Source of the DNA: Furcasterigmium furcatum
Taxonomy: Eukaryota; Ascomycota; Sordariomycetes; Glomerellales; Plectosphaerellaceae
Assembly (NCBI GenBank): GCA_001599815.1
Contig: BCIA01000004.1
Location: 1,118,862 to 1,182,861 of the forward strand
DNA length: 64,000 nt
Direction: 5' to 3'
Notes under the pieces: model-generated
Database searches by the model: none
What the model was told of the DNA's origin: nothing
What the model saw: only the letters and a program-made list of their open reading frames with translations
Program-made: the position numbers and the translations under genes
In this document: positions 22,234 through 30,576 of the stretch, one piece after another
Layout of the letters: each line of letters starts with the position of its first letter
Position numbering within the stretch: the first letter of the stretch is position 1

Positions 22234-23907
22234 ATGAACTCTCTTGGCTTCGTCCCGGCGCGGACCGTCCTGCAGCTCGGAATCCGCGGATCCTGCGCTC
22301 GAACAGTAACAAGTCGCGTCGCCAGTCGGTTGCTATCGACATGCGTCTTTGGGGATCGCGCAAAGATACACGACTGCGCACCGAGACGCAGCATCCAGCT
22401 TGGCCTGTCGACCTCTTCTCAATGGCTCGGGCTGCGGCAGCACGCGCGCCGCACATACTCGACCAAACCCGAGATCATCATCGACCGCTACGAAGACCTG
22501 CCCGCGAATTACACAGACAAAGAAGGCCTGGCTTTCAGAGAATCGGAGCTGAGCTCCTCGGAAATTAAGAGGGTATTTGGCCCAGGCACGAGGCATGCTG
22601 CCGCCAACCGCCTGTTGAGGATCCTCCACGGGAGGAGAGTGGCCGGCACCCTGGATGATCCCGCGTACAATGGCAACACATCATCGTATACTGCCGACGA
22701 ACAGAGCAAGGCGCTGCTGTACCTCCGACGCACCGTGCCCGTGGACGAGGTCCTCAACGCCGGCCTTCGCGCGGAGGATGAGCTGCGCGAATTGGAGCGC
22801 GAGGCAGCCGGCGAGAGCGAGGACGCTGATGCCACCGGTGTTTCTGAGGCCGACAAGACGAAAGTCGAGAGGAAGATCGACCCAGTGTACGGCGAGAGTG
22901 TTTTCGACGACATCCGCGCGAGGAATATCGCGAAACGCGAGGAGATGGAGCGCCGAGAGGCCGAAGAGCGAGAAGAGCGCGAGCGGCTCAAGCCTGGCCC
23001 CCTGGCCAAATTCGACGACAAGCCAAGAGAGCTCTCGCCGCGCATGCAAAAGTGGACGGAGGAGGCGACGTCCGACCTGCAGGCCCCCCCGGAGCTGTCG
23101 CACTTTGAGCGGCTGATGCCCAGCACGGCCTTTGTCGTGCTCCTCGTCGCCGCGCTCGCGGGCTTCGCCGCGATCTACACCCCGCCCAGGGAGTACGACC
23201 GCATCTTCCCCGAGGTGCCCGCCTCCTACGCGACCGTCGGCGCCCTCATCGGCCTCAACCTCGCCGTCTGGGCGGCCTGGCGGGTCCCTCCCCTGTGGAA
23301 GTTCCTGAACCGCTACTTCGTCCTCGTCCACGGCGTCCCCCGCGCCCCGGCCGTCCTGCTCTCCACCATCAGCCACCAGACGTTCTTCACGCATCTGCTC
23401 CCCAACATGGTCGCCCTCGGCGTCTTCGGCACCCTGCTGCACGACGACGTCGGCCGCGCCGCCTTCATCGCCATCTACCTGGCCTCGGGCACGATCGGCT
23501 TCCTCGGCAGCCTGTGGTTCCTCACCCTCCGCGGCCTGCTGCACTTCTCGACCATCGGCGCGTCGGGCGGCGTCTACGGCGTCTTCGGCGCCTACTTCTG
23601 GCTGCACCGCTTCGACAGCTTCAAGATCCTCGGGTTCCCGCCCGAGCCCCTCGAGGGCCCGCAGGGGCTCGGCTTCATCGCCTTCGTCGTCGCCCTCCAC
23701 GCCTATGCATTCTTCCGCAAGGGCAAGCAGACCACAGACTACATGTCCCACATGGCGGGCATGGCGGCCGGCATCCTCGGCGTGCAGCTCGCGCACCGCG
23801 GGCAAGGGCGCCTCGCAGCGGCCGCGGCCGCGAAGAGCGAGAAGACGAGCGACGTGGAGCTCGTCAAGGTCACCAAGGTGGCGAGCGGGCCTCGGCCTTC
23901 ATCATAG
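22234..23907 (+). CDS. PCP1: Mitochondrial rhomboid protease
   Basis: Single exon of 557 residues. The N-terminal ~90 residues are rich in Arg, Ser and Ala with few acids, fitting a mitochondrial presequence. A long charged stretch follows, then the rhomboid core: ERLMPSTAFVVLLVAALAGF as first membrane helix, HQTFFTHLLPNMVALGVFG (the HxxxxHxxxN motif), the nucleophile motif STIGASGGVYGVFGAYF with Ser about 444, and YMSHMAGMAAGILG with the paired His about 506. The extra N-terminal helix matches the PARL/Pcp1 branch of the inner membrane. In yeast Pcp1 processes Mgm1 and cytochrome c peroxidase; that role is inferred here. Strong GC3 bias in the C-terminal half. Confidence 0.92.
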   Translation: MNSLGFVPARTVLQLGIRGSCARTVTSRVASRLLSTCVFGDRAKIHDCAPRRSIQLGLSTSSQWLGLRQHARRTYSTKPEIIIDRYEDLPANYTDKEGLAFRESELSSSEIKRVFGPGTRHAAANRLLRILHGRRVAGTLDDPAYNGNTSSYTADEQSKALLYLRRTVPVDEVLNAGLRAEDELRELEREAAGESEDADATGVSEADKTKVERKIDPVYGESVFDDIRARNIAKREEMERREAEEREERERLKPGPLAKFDDKPRELSPRMQKWTEEATSDLQAPPELSHFERLMPSTAFVVLLVAALAGFAAIYTPPREYDRIFPEVPASYATVGALIGLNLAVWAAWRVPPLWKFLNRYFVLVHGVPRAPAVLLSTISHQTFFTHLLPNMVALGVFGTLLHDDVGRAAFIAIYLASGTIGFLGSLWFLTLRGLLHFSTIGASGGVYGVFGAYFWLHRFDSFKILGFPPEPLEGPQGLGFIAFVVALHAYAFFRKGKQTTDYMSHMAGMAAGILGVQLAHRGQGRLAAAAAAKSEKTSDVELVKVTKVASGPRPSS

Positions 23908-24138
23908 ACGGGGTTTGGAGATGTGATGCTGTACATTATTGTCGTATTACAAGGCGTTGCGTGCGCCGTTTTGCATACTTGTTGTCCAATATAGGCGGAT
24001 TCCTCTTTCAGATGTTCGCAAACGTGCGCCACAGCGGTTTTGCTAGGCTGGGCCACCTGAACCCAAGATGCTGGGGAGTAGGTACAGAACCCGGCTGATC
24101 AGCTTCCCCTGGAGATTTCTGGGCAAAGCCATCTTACG

Positions 24139-24220
24139 ACAAGCGAGAGCGAGACGTCAAGCGAGTGCGATGTCCTCCAAGCGAGTGCGACATGCTTAAG
24201 CGAATGCGATCTGACCTCAC
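24139..24220. repeat. Imperfect tandem repeat, about 20-base unit, four units
   Basis: Four successive units built on CAAGCGAGTGCGA; the second and third are the most alike, the first and last are degenerate (AGCGAGAGCGA and AAGCGAATGCGA). No gene overlaps it. Confidence 0.7.
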
Positions 24221-24885
24221 GTGTATGCCGATATATCATGTCAAGGGCTGTTGGCGAGCTCGCCGCTATCCATTCAGGTATATAACAGATGGCTTTCCAC
24301 CCTGACACGAGCTCCAGCGCCACTGGATGAGACCAACGACCCGGACCAATGGAGATGAAAGAAACAGAAATATGTGACAGAAAATACGAGGCAGAGTCCT
24401 ACTACCTTTGATGATATTTCAAGGAATTTGTCGGCCTTCGAATGTTCGAAGGGCATTCGCCGTGATGGTTGCCTCAGGCAAGCTGTATGTTTGCCAAAGA
24501 ATTACGGTCTGGGCTTTTGGTTCTGTGCGCTAATCTCCCGGAATATGAGTCTCCGAGACGAAACTCTCGAAGTGGACTCATGATGATGATTAGCTTCTCG
24601 AGGGCACTGGCAGGGACCCTGGAAGATGAGACGAGGGCGAAGGGTATCGAATGAGAGCTTGATGCGCACGTTGATGGCGCCGCTTGAATGTGCAATCGAG
24701 ACCCAACCCCACGGATGACAGCTCGACATGACAAGATCGTGTGAAAGGCTCCCCCGCGCTCACCTCTTGCTGTCGCTTTTCATGATCCCTGAAGGGTATG
24801 CACGGGGTCAGGGAGCGGGTATGAGTCGTGTGATAGGACTTGGTCTCTACCTAGTTTGAAGTGGATAGGTGGAGATCAAAGCGCT

Positions 24886-25240
24886 TTATCTCCGCTAACA
24901 GCGAGGCCAAGTGGGTTGATCGACTTATCTTCAGGCATAAGACCTCCGGGGTGCTGACGTGAAGCATGATAAGTATCCTATCGATTGAATTAAAGACTGA
25001 TAATGCGGCCTGCAGAACTCATTACCTCTTCCCTCGACTTCAGATCTCGCTGCTCCCCTGCCTTGATTGGTCGTCAATTCACGATAAGCTCTCCTCGGTG
25101 CTACTAGAGTCAAGGTCGACTGCCTATTAGTGCCGCTATCATGAACTGGGACGAGGTTCGATGTGTCAAGGCTGATCCCAGAGATCTTATAAAGACCTAC
25201 GTAATACTATCAGAGGCTCTCTTTATCTGTTCTGCTATCT
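24886..25240. promoter_or_regulatory. Dense cluster of GATA-factor (HGATAR) sites upstream of the asparaginase-like gene
   Basis: On both strands I count matches to HGATAR at about 24886, 24925, 24967, 24978, 24998, 25082, 25136, 25207, 25223 and 25235: ten sites in ~355 bases, where random sequence of even composition would give about one. HGATAR is the binding site of the AreA/NIT2 nitrogen regulators. Placement 260-620 bases before the start codon of an amide-releasing enzyme fits nitrogen catabolite control. Confidence 0.65.
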
Positions 25241-25503
25241 TCAAGGACGAAGTCGTTCGGATCTCGGCTCAATTGGTAAATGAGCCGGGAGTGCCACATG
25301 GCGCGAGCCGGTCTGCTGGACCCAGCTAGCAGTCAAAACCTCGGGGAGAGTCCCCGATCGCTGATATTGGGTTGACAGGATGGAATGGCACCAAGAGTCC
25401 AACATGAGCTTAAAAGCAGGCCAAGTCTCGTCATCGAGAGTGAAAGGAGTTCTCACCACCTCATCGGCCTGACAATCTAACACTTCAGACGAACCTTGTC
25501 AAG

Positions 25504-26893
25504 ATGATCGGCTCTCTCGCAGTCCTGGCTCTTCTCGCCACTACCTCCTGGGCCTCTCCTGCGCTAGTTCAGAAGCGCGAGGACCCCAACACGGGGCTAA
25601 CATGGATCTATAAGGATGCGAGCTTGCCCAAGGTCATGTCAGTAACCCCTCGGTATTTTGCCTCATCTTCGAGCGCTGACCCCTGAGCCAGGCTCTACAA
25701 CACCGGTGATGGCACCATCTTGTCCGGCTCGACAAATGGCCGTCTGGACACCACCAACTACGGCGGTGGCCCTGGAAGACTTACCCCTGAGACTCTCATC
25801 GGCAACGTCAGTGAAGTCCTGGACATCGCCCAGCTCGCAGTCGTGAACTTCATCGGCGGCCGAAACGGCGGTGGAAGCGCCAACGCTGACTCGGACCGCT
25901 TCCTCAACATCTCGATGGATGCCCACAAGCGCCTCTGCAGCTGCAACTCGGACATTGTTGGCGCCGTCATGATCCACGGCACCAACACCCTCGCTGACAC
26001 GGTCTTCGGCGTCGATCTCACCCTGAACTGCTCCAAGCCCTTCGTTGCCACCGGCTCCATGAGGCCCAACTCTGCCTTGTCCGCTGACGGTCCGTCCAAC
26101 TTCTACGATGCAGTCCGCACCGCCATTCACCCCGAGGCACGCGACCGCGGAGCCATGATCGCCTTCAGTGACCATCTCGTCTCGGCCTTCTACGCGACCA
26201 AGACGAACGGCAACACCGTCTCGACTTTCTTGTCCCCGGACCAAGGTTACCTGGCCCAGTTTCAGTCCGGCCAGCCGTACTTCTTCTACGGCGCGTCCCT
26301 GCCCAAGGCCCGTCATTACTTCAACCCGTTCAACCTGACCTCTCCCCTTCCCAAGGTTGTGGTTCTCTACGGTCATCGTATGTGTGCACCTCGTGTCATT
26401 TGGGGCGTCGACTGACAGTTTGGCAGAGGGCTTTGATGCTAGTCTCCTTTATGCCGCTGCTGATAACGGCGCCAAGTAAGCGATTCCCGATTTCTCTCCT
26501 CTGACCTGCGACTGACAGACACAGGGGTATCGTGATCATGGGTGTCGGCCCAGGAGCCCTCAGCACTGCCGCCTCGCAGGCCGCGAATGATCTCTACACA
26601 AGGGGCGTCATCACCGTGGCCTCCTTCCGCCCGTTCTTCGGCGCGACTATCCCCGGTCCCCAGCCTGGCAACATGTAAGTCTGCATTGGCACCCATTTCC
26701 TCAAGAGGTCATGTACTCACAGCCATAAAGCATCAGCTCCGGTTTCCTGCGTGGTGAAAACGCCCGTATCCAGCTGCAGCTTGCGCTTGGAGCCGGCTAC
26801 GACTTTGGAGGAGTCCGTAGGCTGTTCGAGGGTGATCTTCGCAAGGCCCTGTACAATGAGGCCACCCCCTTTTACAACGGCACCGTCCTGTAG
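25504..26893 (+). CDS. Secreted type II asparaginase-like protein, altered active site
   Basis: Five exons (25504-25637, 25692-26377, 26427-26475, 26525-26674, 26731-26893) give 393 residues. A signal peptide (MIGSLAVLALLATTSWASPA) is followed by LYNTGDGTILSGSTNGRLDT, then DIVGAVMIHGTNTLADTVFG, VATGSMRPNSALSADGPSNF, YATKTNGNT and SSGFLRGENARIQLQLALG, the ordered landmarks of the asparaginase/glutaminase family. Such enzymes release ammonia from asparagine outside the cell. Two departures: the TGGTI motif reads TGDGTI, one residue longer, and the HGTDT motif has Asn (about residue 143) in place of the catalytic Asp. The nucleophile Thr (about 53), the Tyr in TTNYGGG and the Lys (about 215) remain. 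Activity may be weak or changed. The upstream GATA cluster suggests nitrogen control. Confidence 0.88.
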
Positions 26894-27476
26894 ATGGCCC
26901 GTAGAAACTTTACCACATAGGGGGCCCTGGAGAGAGGTTCATCGAAGAAACCCTCGGGTTAATTGATCGCAAGTGTCTTCATGATCTGTCCAAAAAGTGT
27001 GTGTCATCGTGGCGAGCATGATGCAACTGTTTCCGTTTACTCTAAACCAACCATACACATAGTAATCGTTCAGAGAACGACATAAAATTCAACCCACACA
27101 CAATAACTTTGTCGCCTGATCAACTAGACGCTGGCAGGAACAAAGAGAAAGCAGGACGACATTTCATTGTTGGTTCTTGAATGGAATAACCAGCCCTTGT
27201 GGGCGAAGAACTCTACAATACACAGGCTCTTTGATGTCCGAAAACACAAGCTACGCTCCGGGGCAATGAGAATGTTTGTATTCGGACCATCTGTACAAGT
27301 GCCGCGATTTGCCGTATAAGTATTCCGGCTTTTATCACCCCTTTCCCGTCATCCTCTCTCGTAGCACTAACAACACCTATAGCATCACGGCACCTACCAC
27401 CGCACAGCAATCCTCCAGGCGAGGGTCTATACACACACACACACGAACATATCAAAACTCGACTCCGTCATCAGCC
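26894..27476. other. Intergenic
   Basis: 3' region of the asparaginase-like gene, then the promoter and leader of the low-complexity gene. An (AC)n microsatellite lies at about 27431-27443. No gene seen. Confidence 0.45.
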
Positions 27477-28622
27477 ATGTGCCGTCAGGTTCCCAGGATC
27501 ACCTTCGACTGCTCGGCTATGCGATGCCCTCGCGCCGGAACCCCTGAAGGCGTCGCCTACGCCCTCGAATTGGATGACACCTACGACCTCTGCGTCACCG
27601 GCATCAAGAGCGGCATTCAGTTCAACAAGGAGTTCCTTCAGGGCCTCAGCTGTTGTCTTGTCCAAGGTAACAACTATCCCCAGATCCACGACGTCCGCAA
27701 ATGCAAGTCCCAAGTCGAATATTCCAGGGGTTCCATCGACGGGGCTTCCATCGACGGGGGCCTCCCCAATCATCCCTTGGCCATGTTTCTCTTCGGCGGC
27801 AGGTACGACAAGCTCTGCAACCCCTGCAAGGACCGCGAGTACCCCTGGACTGAGCTGCCGGACGAGGACCTCCCCCCTGAGCTCCTCACCTCCAGGCGCG
27901 CCAGGCCCCGCCGCTACCCCCTCGGTCAACGCGAGCCGTTCCCCCCTGCTCCCTATAACCCGATGAACTATGCCGATGAGGTCCCGAGCGCAGGCACCCA
28001 CATGCCCGCTGGGCACAACCATCCCTGCGGCCAGTCGAGCGGTAGCCGCACCATCTACACTGGAAGCGAGGCCGGCAGCAGCCATGGTGGAAATCGAAGC
28101 CGCTCTGGGAGCTACTACGCCGGCAGCGATGCTGGGAGCAGCTACTATCCCGGCACTGATGCTGGCGGCAGCAGCTACGGCGGTAGCTCTGCCAGCGGTG
28201 GCTATCCCCGTGGCAGCTATCCCGGCGGTGGCGTTCACGTTCCCGGCCTTGGCGTCCCCGGCTTTGGCCCACCCGGCGGCAACATATTTGTTGGCGGTCA
28301 CCCTGGGAGCCACTTTGCCCGCGACGGCGGCGGCCACAGCCGCCATGGCAGTAGCTCTGCCGCCGGTGGCTATAGCGGCGGTAGCCCCTACGTCGGTGGT
28401 CACCCTAGGAGCCACTTTGCCCGCAGCAACACGAGTGGCAGCAGCCACGGCGGCGGCCATAGGCGCTCCTCGTTCAGCTATTCCGGCAGTGCCCCTGGTG
28501 GTAGCAGCTACGGCGGACGTCGCAGCAGCGATGCTGGTAGCGGCTATGGTGGAACTTATCCTGAAAGCAGCCGAAGCCATCGTCGTGACGGCAGCCAGAG
28601 CGGTAGCTCCAGGCGTTACTAG
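27477..28622 (+). CDS. Protein with Gly/Ser/Tyr-rich low-complexity C-terminus
   Basis: Single exon of 381 residues from the ATG at 27477; the frame is open 67 codons further up but that part reads as leader. Residues 1-120 are a small cysteine-containing region (MCRQVPRITFDCSAMRCPRA, CCLVQGNNYPQIHDVRKC, DKLCNPCKDREYPW) in which paired cysteines could bind zinc. From about residue 185 the chain becomes Gly/Ser/Tyr/His-rich, with degenerate repeats such as YYAGSDAGSSYY and GGSSYGGSSASGG, and a duplicated VGGHPxSHFAR unit. No signal peptide. The composition resembles prion-like or RNA-granule proteins, but function is unknown. Confidence 0.65.
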   Translation: MCRQVPRITFDCSAMRCPRAGTPEGVAYALELDDTYDLCVTGIKSGIQFNKEFLQGLSCCLVQGNNYPQIHDVRKCKSQVEYSRGSIDGASIDGGLPNHPLAMFLFGGRYDKLCNPCKDREYPWTELPDEDLPPELLTSRRARPRRYPLGQREPFPPAPYNPMNYADEVPSAGTHMPAGHNHPCGQSSGSRTIYTGSEAGSSHGGNRSRSGSYYAGSDAGSSYYPGTDAGGSSYGGSSASGGYPRGSYPGGGVHVPGLGVPGFGPPGGNIFVGGHPGSHFARDGGGHSRHGSSSAAGGYSGGSPYVGGHPRSHFARSNTSGSSHGGGHRRSSFSYSGSAPGGSSYGGRRSSDAGSGYGGTYPESSRSHRRDGSQSGSSRRY

Positions 28623-29159
28623 ATAACCTGAGCAAGCAGAGACGGGACAGGGCCGGTGGAACAGCCGGAGTTTCATTTGTACGGGACGCACCTGGAGCAA
28701 AAGACTGCCGATATACGTAGCAAGTTAGCTCTGCAATACCGTGGCGCAAGGCGTTTGTGTTGAAACAACAACAAAAAGCCGTATGAATATATGTCTGAAT
28801 AAAAAAGTGCATCAACCATACTTATCCGTGACTAAAGCGTGATTCTGAATCTCTCAATGCACGGCATTTCATCAGCACGTAACATTGCCTTAAGTTCGGT
28901 AGCCATAGCTTGTCGTTGGTCTCTATTGGAAGGCTCCTTCGAACCTTGAAGTCTGTCAAGATCTAGTGGTGATCCGGTGGAGCGGAGCAGCGAGAGCATG
29001 GCGGGCTCTGAGGCTGCGAGCAAAATCAAAGTCACCAAGGGCGTTCATGCCCAGGCACTTGAATACGAGTCCGAACACCCGCAGATACGGGTCCCCATGC
29101 TTCCGGCTTGTCCTTACGGGAGCTCCCCCTGCAGTCTCCCGCGGTCCTGGTCGGATGAT
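28623..29159. other. Intergenic
   Basis: 3' region of the low-complexity gene and flank of the decayed gene on the minus strand. Nothing else is supported. Confidence 0.4.
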
Positions 29160-29640
29160 CTAGACAGTCGTCTTGCCCTCGGAAGAGCTGAAAGAACCGC
29201 TCTTGATGCGAGGCAAGACCTGGTCACGCTTAACCAGCGTGATGAAGCCTGCGAAAAGCTACCGAGAATGACGACGCCAGAAAGGGCGAAAGTCACCATG
29301 GCGCCAACAACACCGGGCTCTGTGACGGTGAGGGGGCTTTGGCTGCTGCTTCCCTCCTGCTAGGCAAGAGCCTCGGCCTCGGCTGCCTGGACGAGCTCAT
29401 GAAGCTTGGGATTGGCAGCGGGTGCGCCGCGCTGCTGCGTGGTCTCGACCATGTTGGTGCAGCTTGTCTCGTAGTTGAGCCTCTCAAAGTCGCTGGGGCT
29501 GACGAGACGAAGGTCGGCGCACTGGCGGGGCGACAAATCAGCAAGATGTCTACGTAGAGCCGCGAGGGCACTGAGGGGGAGTTCTCGAGGCTCACCTCAA
29601 TGAAATCCAGGTTGGTGGGCCCGGCCTAGGCAAACACCTT
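29160..29640 (-). pseudogene. Decayed membrane-protein gene, C-terminal part
   Basis: On the minus strand, GPTNLDFIE (ending 29596) splices with a GTGAGC...CAG intron (29595-29522) to CADLRLVSPSDFERLNYE and on to ELVQAAEAEALA, where a TAG stands at 29362-29360. The same frame then runs on convincingly: QEGSSSQSPLTVTEPGVVGA and MVTFALSGVVILG, a membrane helix. Near 29240 the frame shifts by one and the tail continues as GFITLVKRDQVLPRIKSG to a TAG at 29160. Protein-like sequence on both sides of two lesions indicates a broken gene. The stop stands before a CAG codon, so CAG to TAG (C to T in CpA context) is a plausible origin. Upstream, around 29640-29700, a possible further helix (IAIGGLIFMSLPLLAKSLEG) may belong to it. 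Family not recognised. Confidence 0.6.
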
Positions 29641-30020
29641 CGAGAGACTTGGCAAGAAGAGGAAGTGACATGAAGATGAGGCCCCCGATGGCAATGGATT
29701 CTATATGGAAACATGGCGTTGACTTCTCCTAGACGGGCCTAGTCAAGTCTCAAATGCAACTGGCGTACTGACATCAGTCACAAGCCTGATCACATGTATA
29801 GCTTCATCGAGTCAACACGAGCACAAACATACGCAACGGAAGTCGGGGACCAATGAGCCACCACGGCGGTCGAACATATATACTACACTGAAGCCGAAAA
29901 GCCGCTTGCGGACAGAAACACCGAAGCGGCGTCGCATCTGAATGTGTGCTATGTCAGCTTTTATGCCCCCGAGCCATAAGCAGCTTGTCTATATGAATTC
30001 GCACCACCAGACTTTCAAGC
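29641..30020. other. Intergenic
   Basis: May hold more of the decayed gene on its left side. Otherwise the 5' flank of the 5S rRNA gene. Nothing else seen. Confidence 0.35.
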
Positions 30021-30139
30021 ACATACGACCATACCCATTGGAAAACTCGGGATCCCGTCCGCTCTCCCATAGATAAGCCAATGAGGGCTGGATTAGTAGT
30101 TGGGTCGGTGACGACCAGCGAATACCCGGTGTTGTATGT
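30021..30139 (+). rRNA. 5S ribosomal RNA, complete gene
   Basis: 119 bases beginning ACATACGACCATACCCATTG and ending GGTGTTGTATGT, followed by T-runs at 30140-30150 that would terminate RNA polymerase III. The two ends pair (ACATAC with GTATGT). The internal GGATTAGTAGTTGGGTCGGT and GACGACCAGCGAA blocks match the box A/box C part of fungal 5S genes, and the interior reads GATCCCGTCCGCTCTCCCAT, as in filamentous ascomycetes. One small departure: AATACCCGG near the 3' end, where I would expect AATCCCGG. Such genes are scattered singly in these genomes, not arrayed. The product is the RNA of the large ribosomal subunit. Confidence 0.93.
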
Positions 30140-30576
30140 TTTTGTTTTTTAGTATCTTGTTTAAAGTTATGACAGCTGGTGTGAAACGAGGGTAGGATTC
30201 GGGCAAGGGAATATGCCGTGCGGTGGACCCTAGAGGATCTCAGGAATATCAAGTGATATTCAGTCGAGTGCGCGTGATCTACAGGTCTGCCCAAGGTCCG
30301 TATTCTCCGGCGCTACTCCCTCCATCAGGCGACAAGATGTTTTTTTTGCCCCGAAACCCCACGGGAGACTGGAAGCGGGTGAAAGAAGACCAGAAACTAG
30401 CCACAAAGTAGTCGTGTTCATCATGAATTTTAGGGTGAAAACGCGGGTTCAAGAATCTGATTGGCATGCAGAATTCAGATAGCAGGTGATTCTGGTTTTC
30501 ACCACCTACATGCTCGGCGGTCAAGCTGCTCTGCCCAGCATGCAGCGCCCAGCCGAAGCAATCAGAACTGGCCTTC
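30140..30576. other. Intergenic with 5S terminator tract
   Basis: Starts with a pol III T-run terminator, then the 3' region of the nuclease-like gene. No gene seen. Confidence 0.5.

Larger units (their letters stand above)
23908..25503. other. 1.6-kb intergenic region with tandem repeat and GATA-site cluster
   Basis: Holds the short tandem repeat at 24139-24220 and the GATA cluster at 24886-25240, each listed separately. Short open frames (for example 25241-25483, minus) carry no motifs and lie inside the asparaginase promoter. Confidence 0.5.

Noticed and set aside
22681..23805. 374-codon frame antisense to the rhomboid protease
   Set aside because: Mirror frame; composition of reversed GC3 codons.
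25241..25483. 80-codon minus-strand frame
   Set aside because: Falls in the GATA-rich promoter of the asparaginase-like gene and has no recognisable feature.
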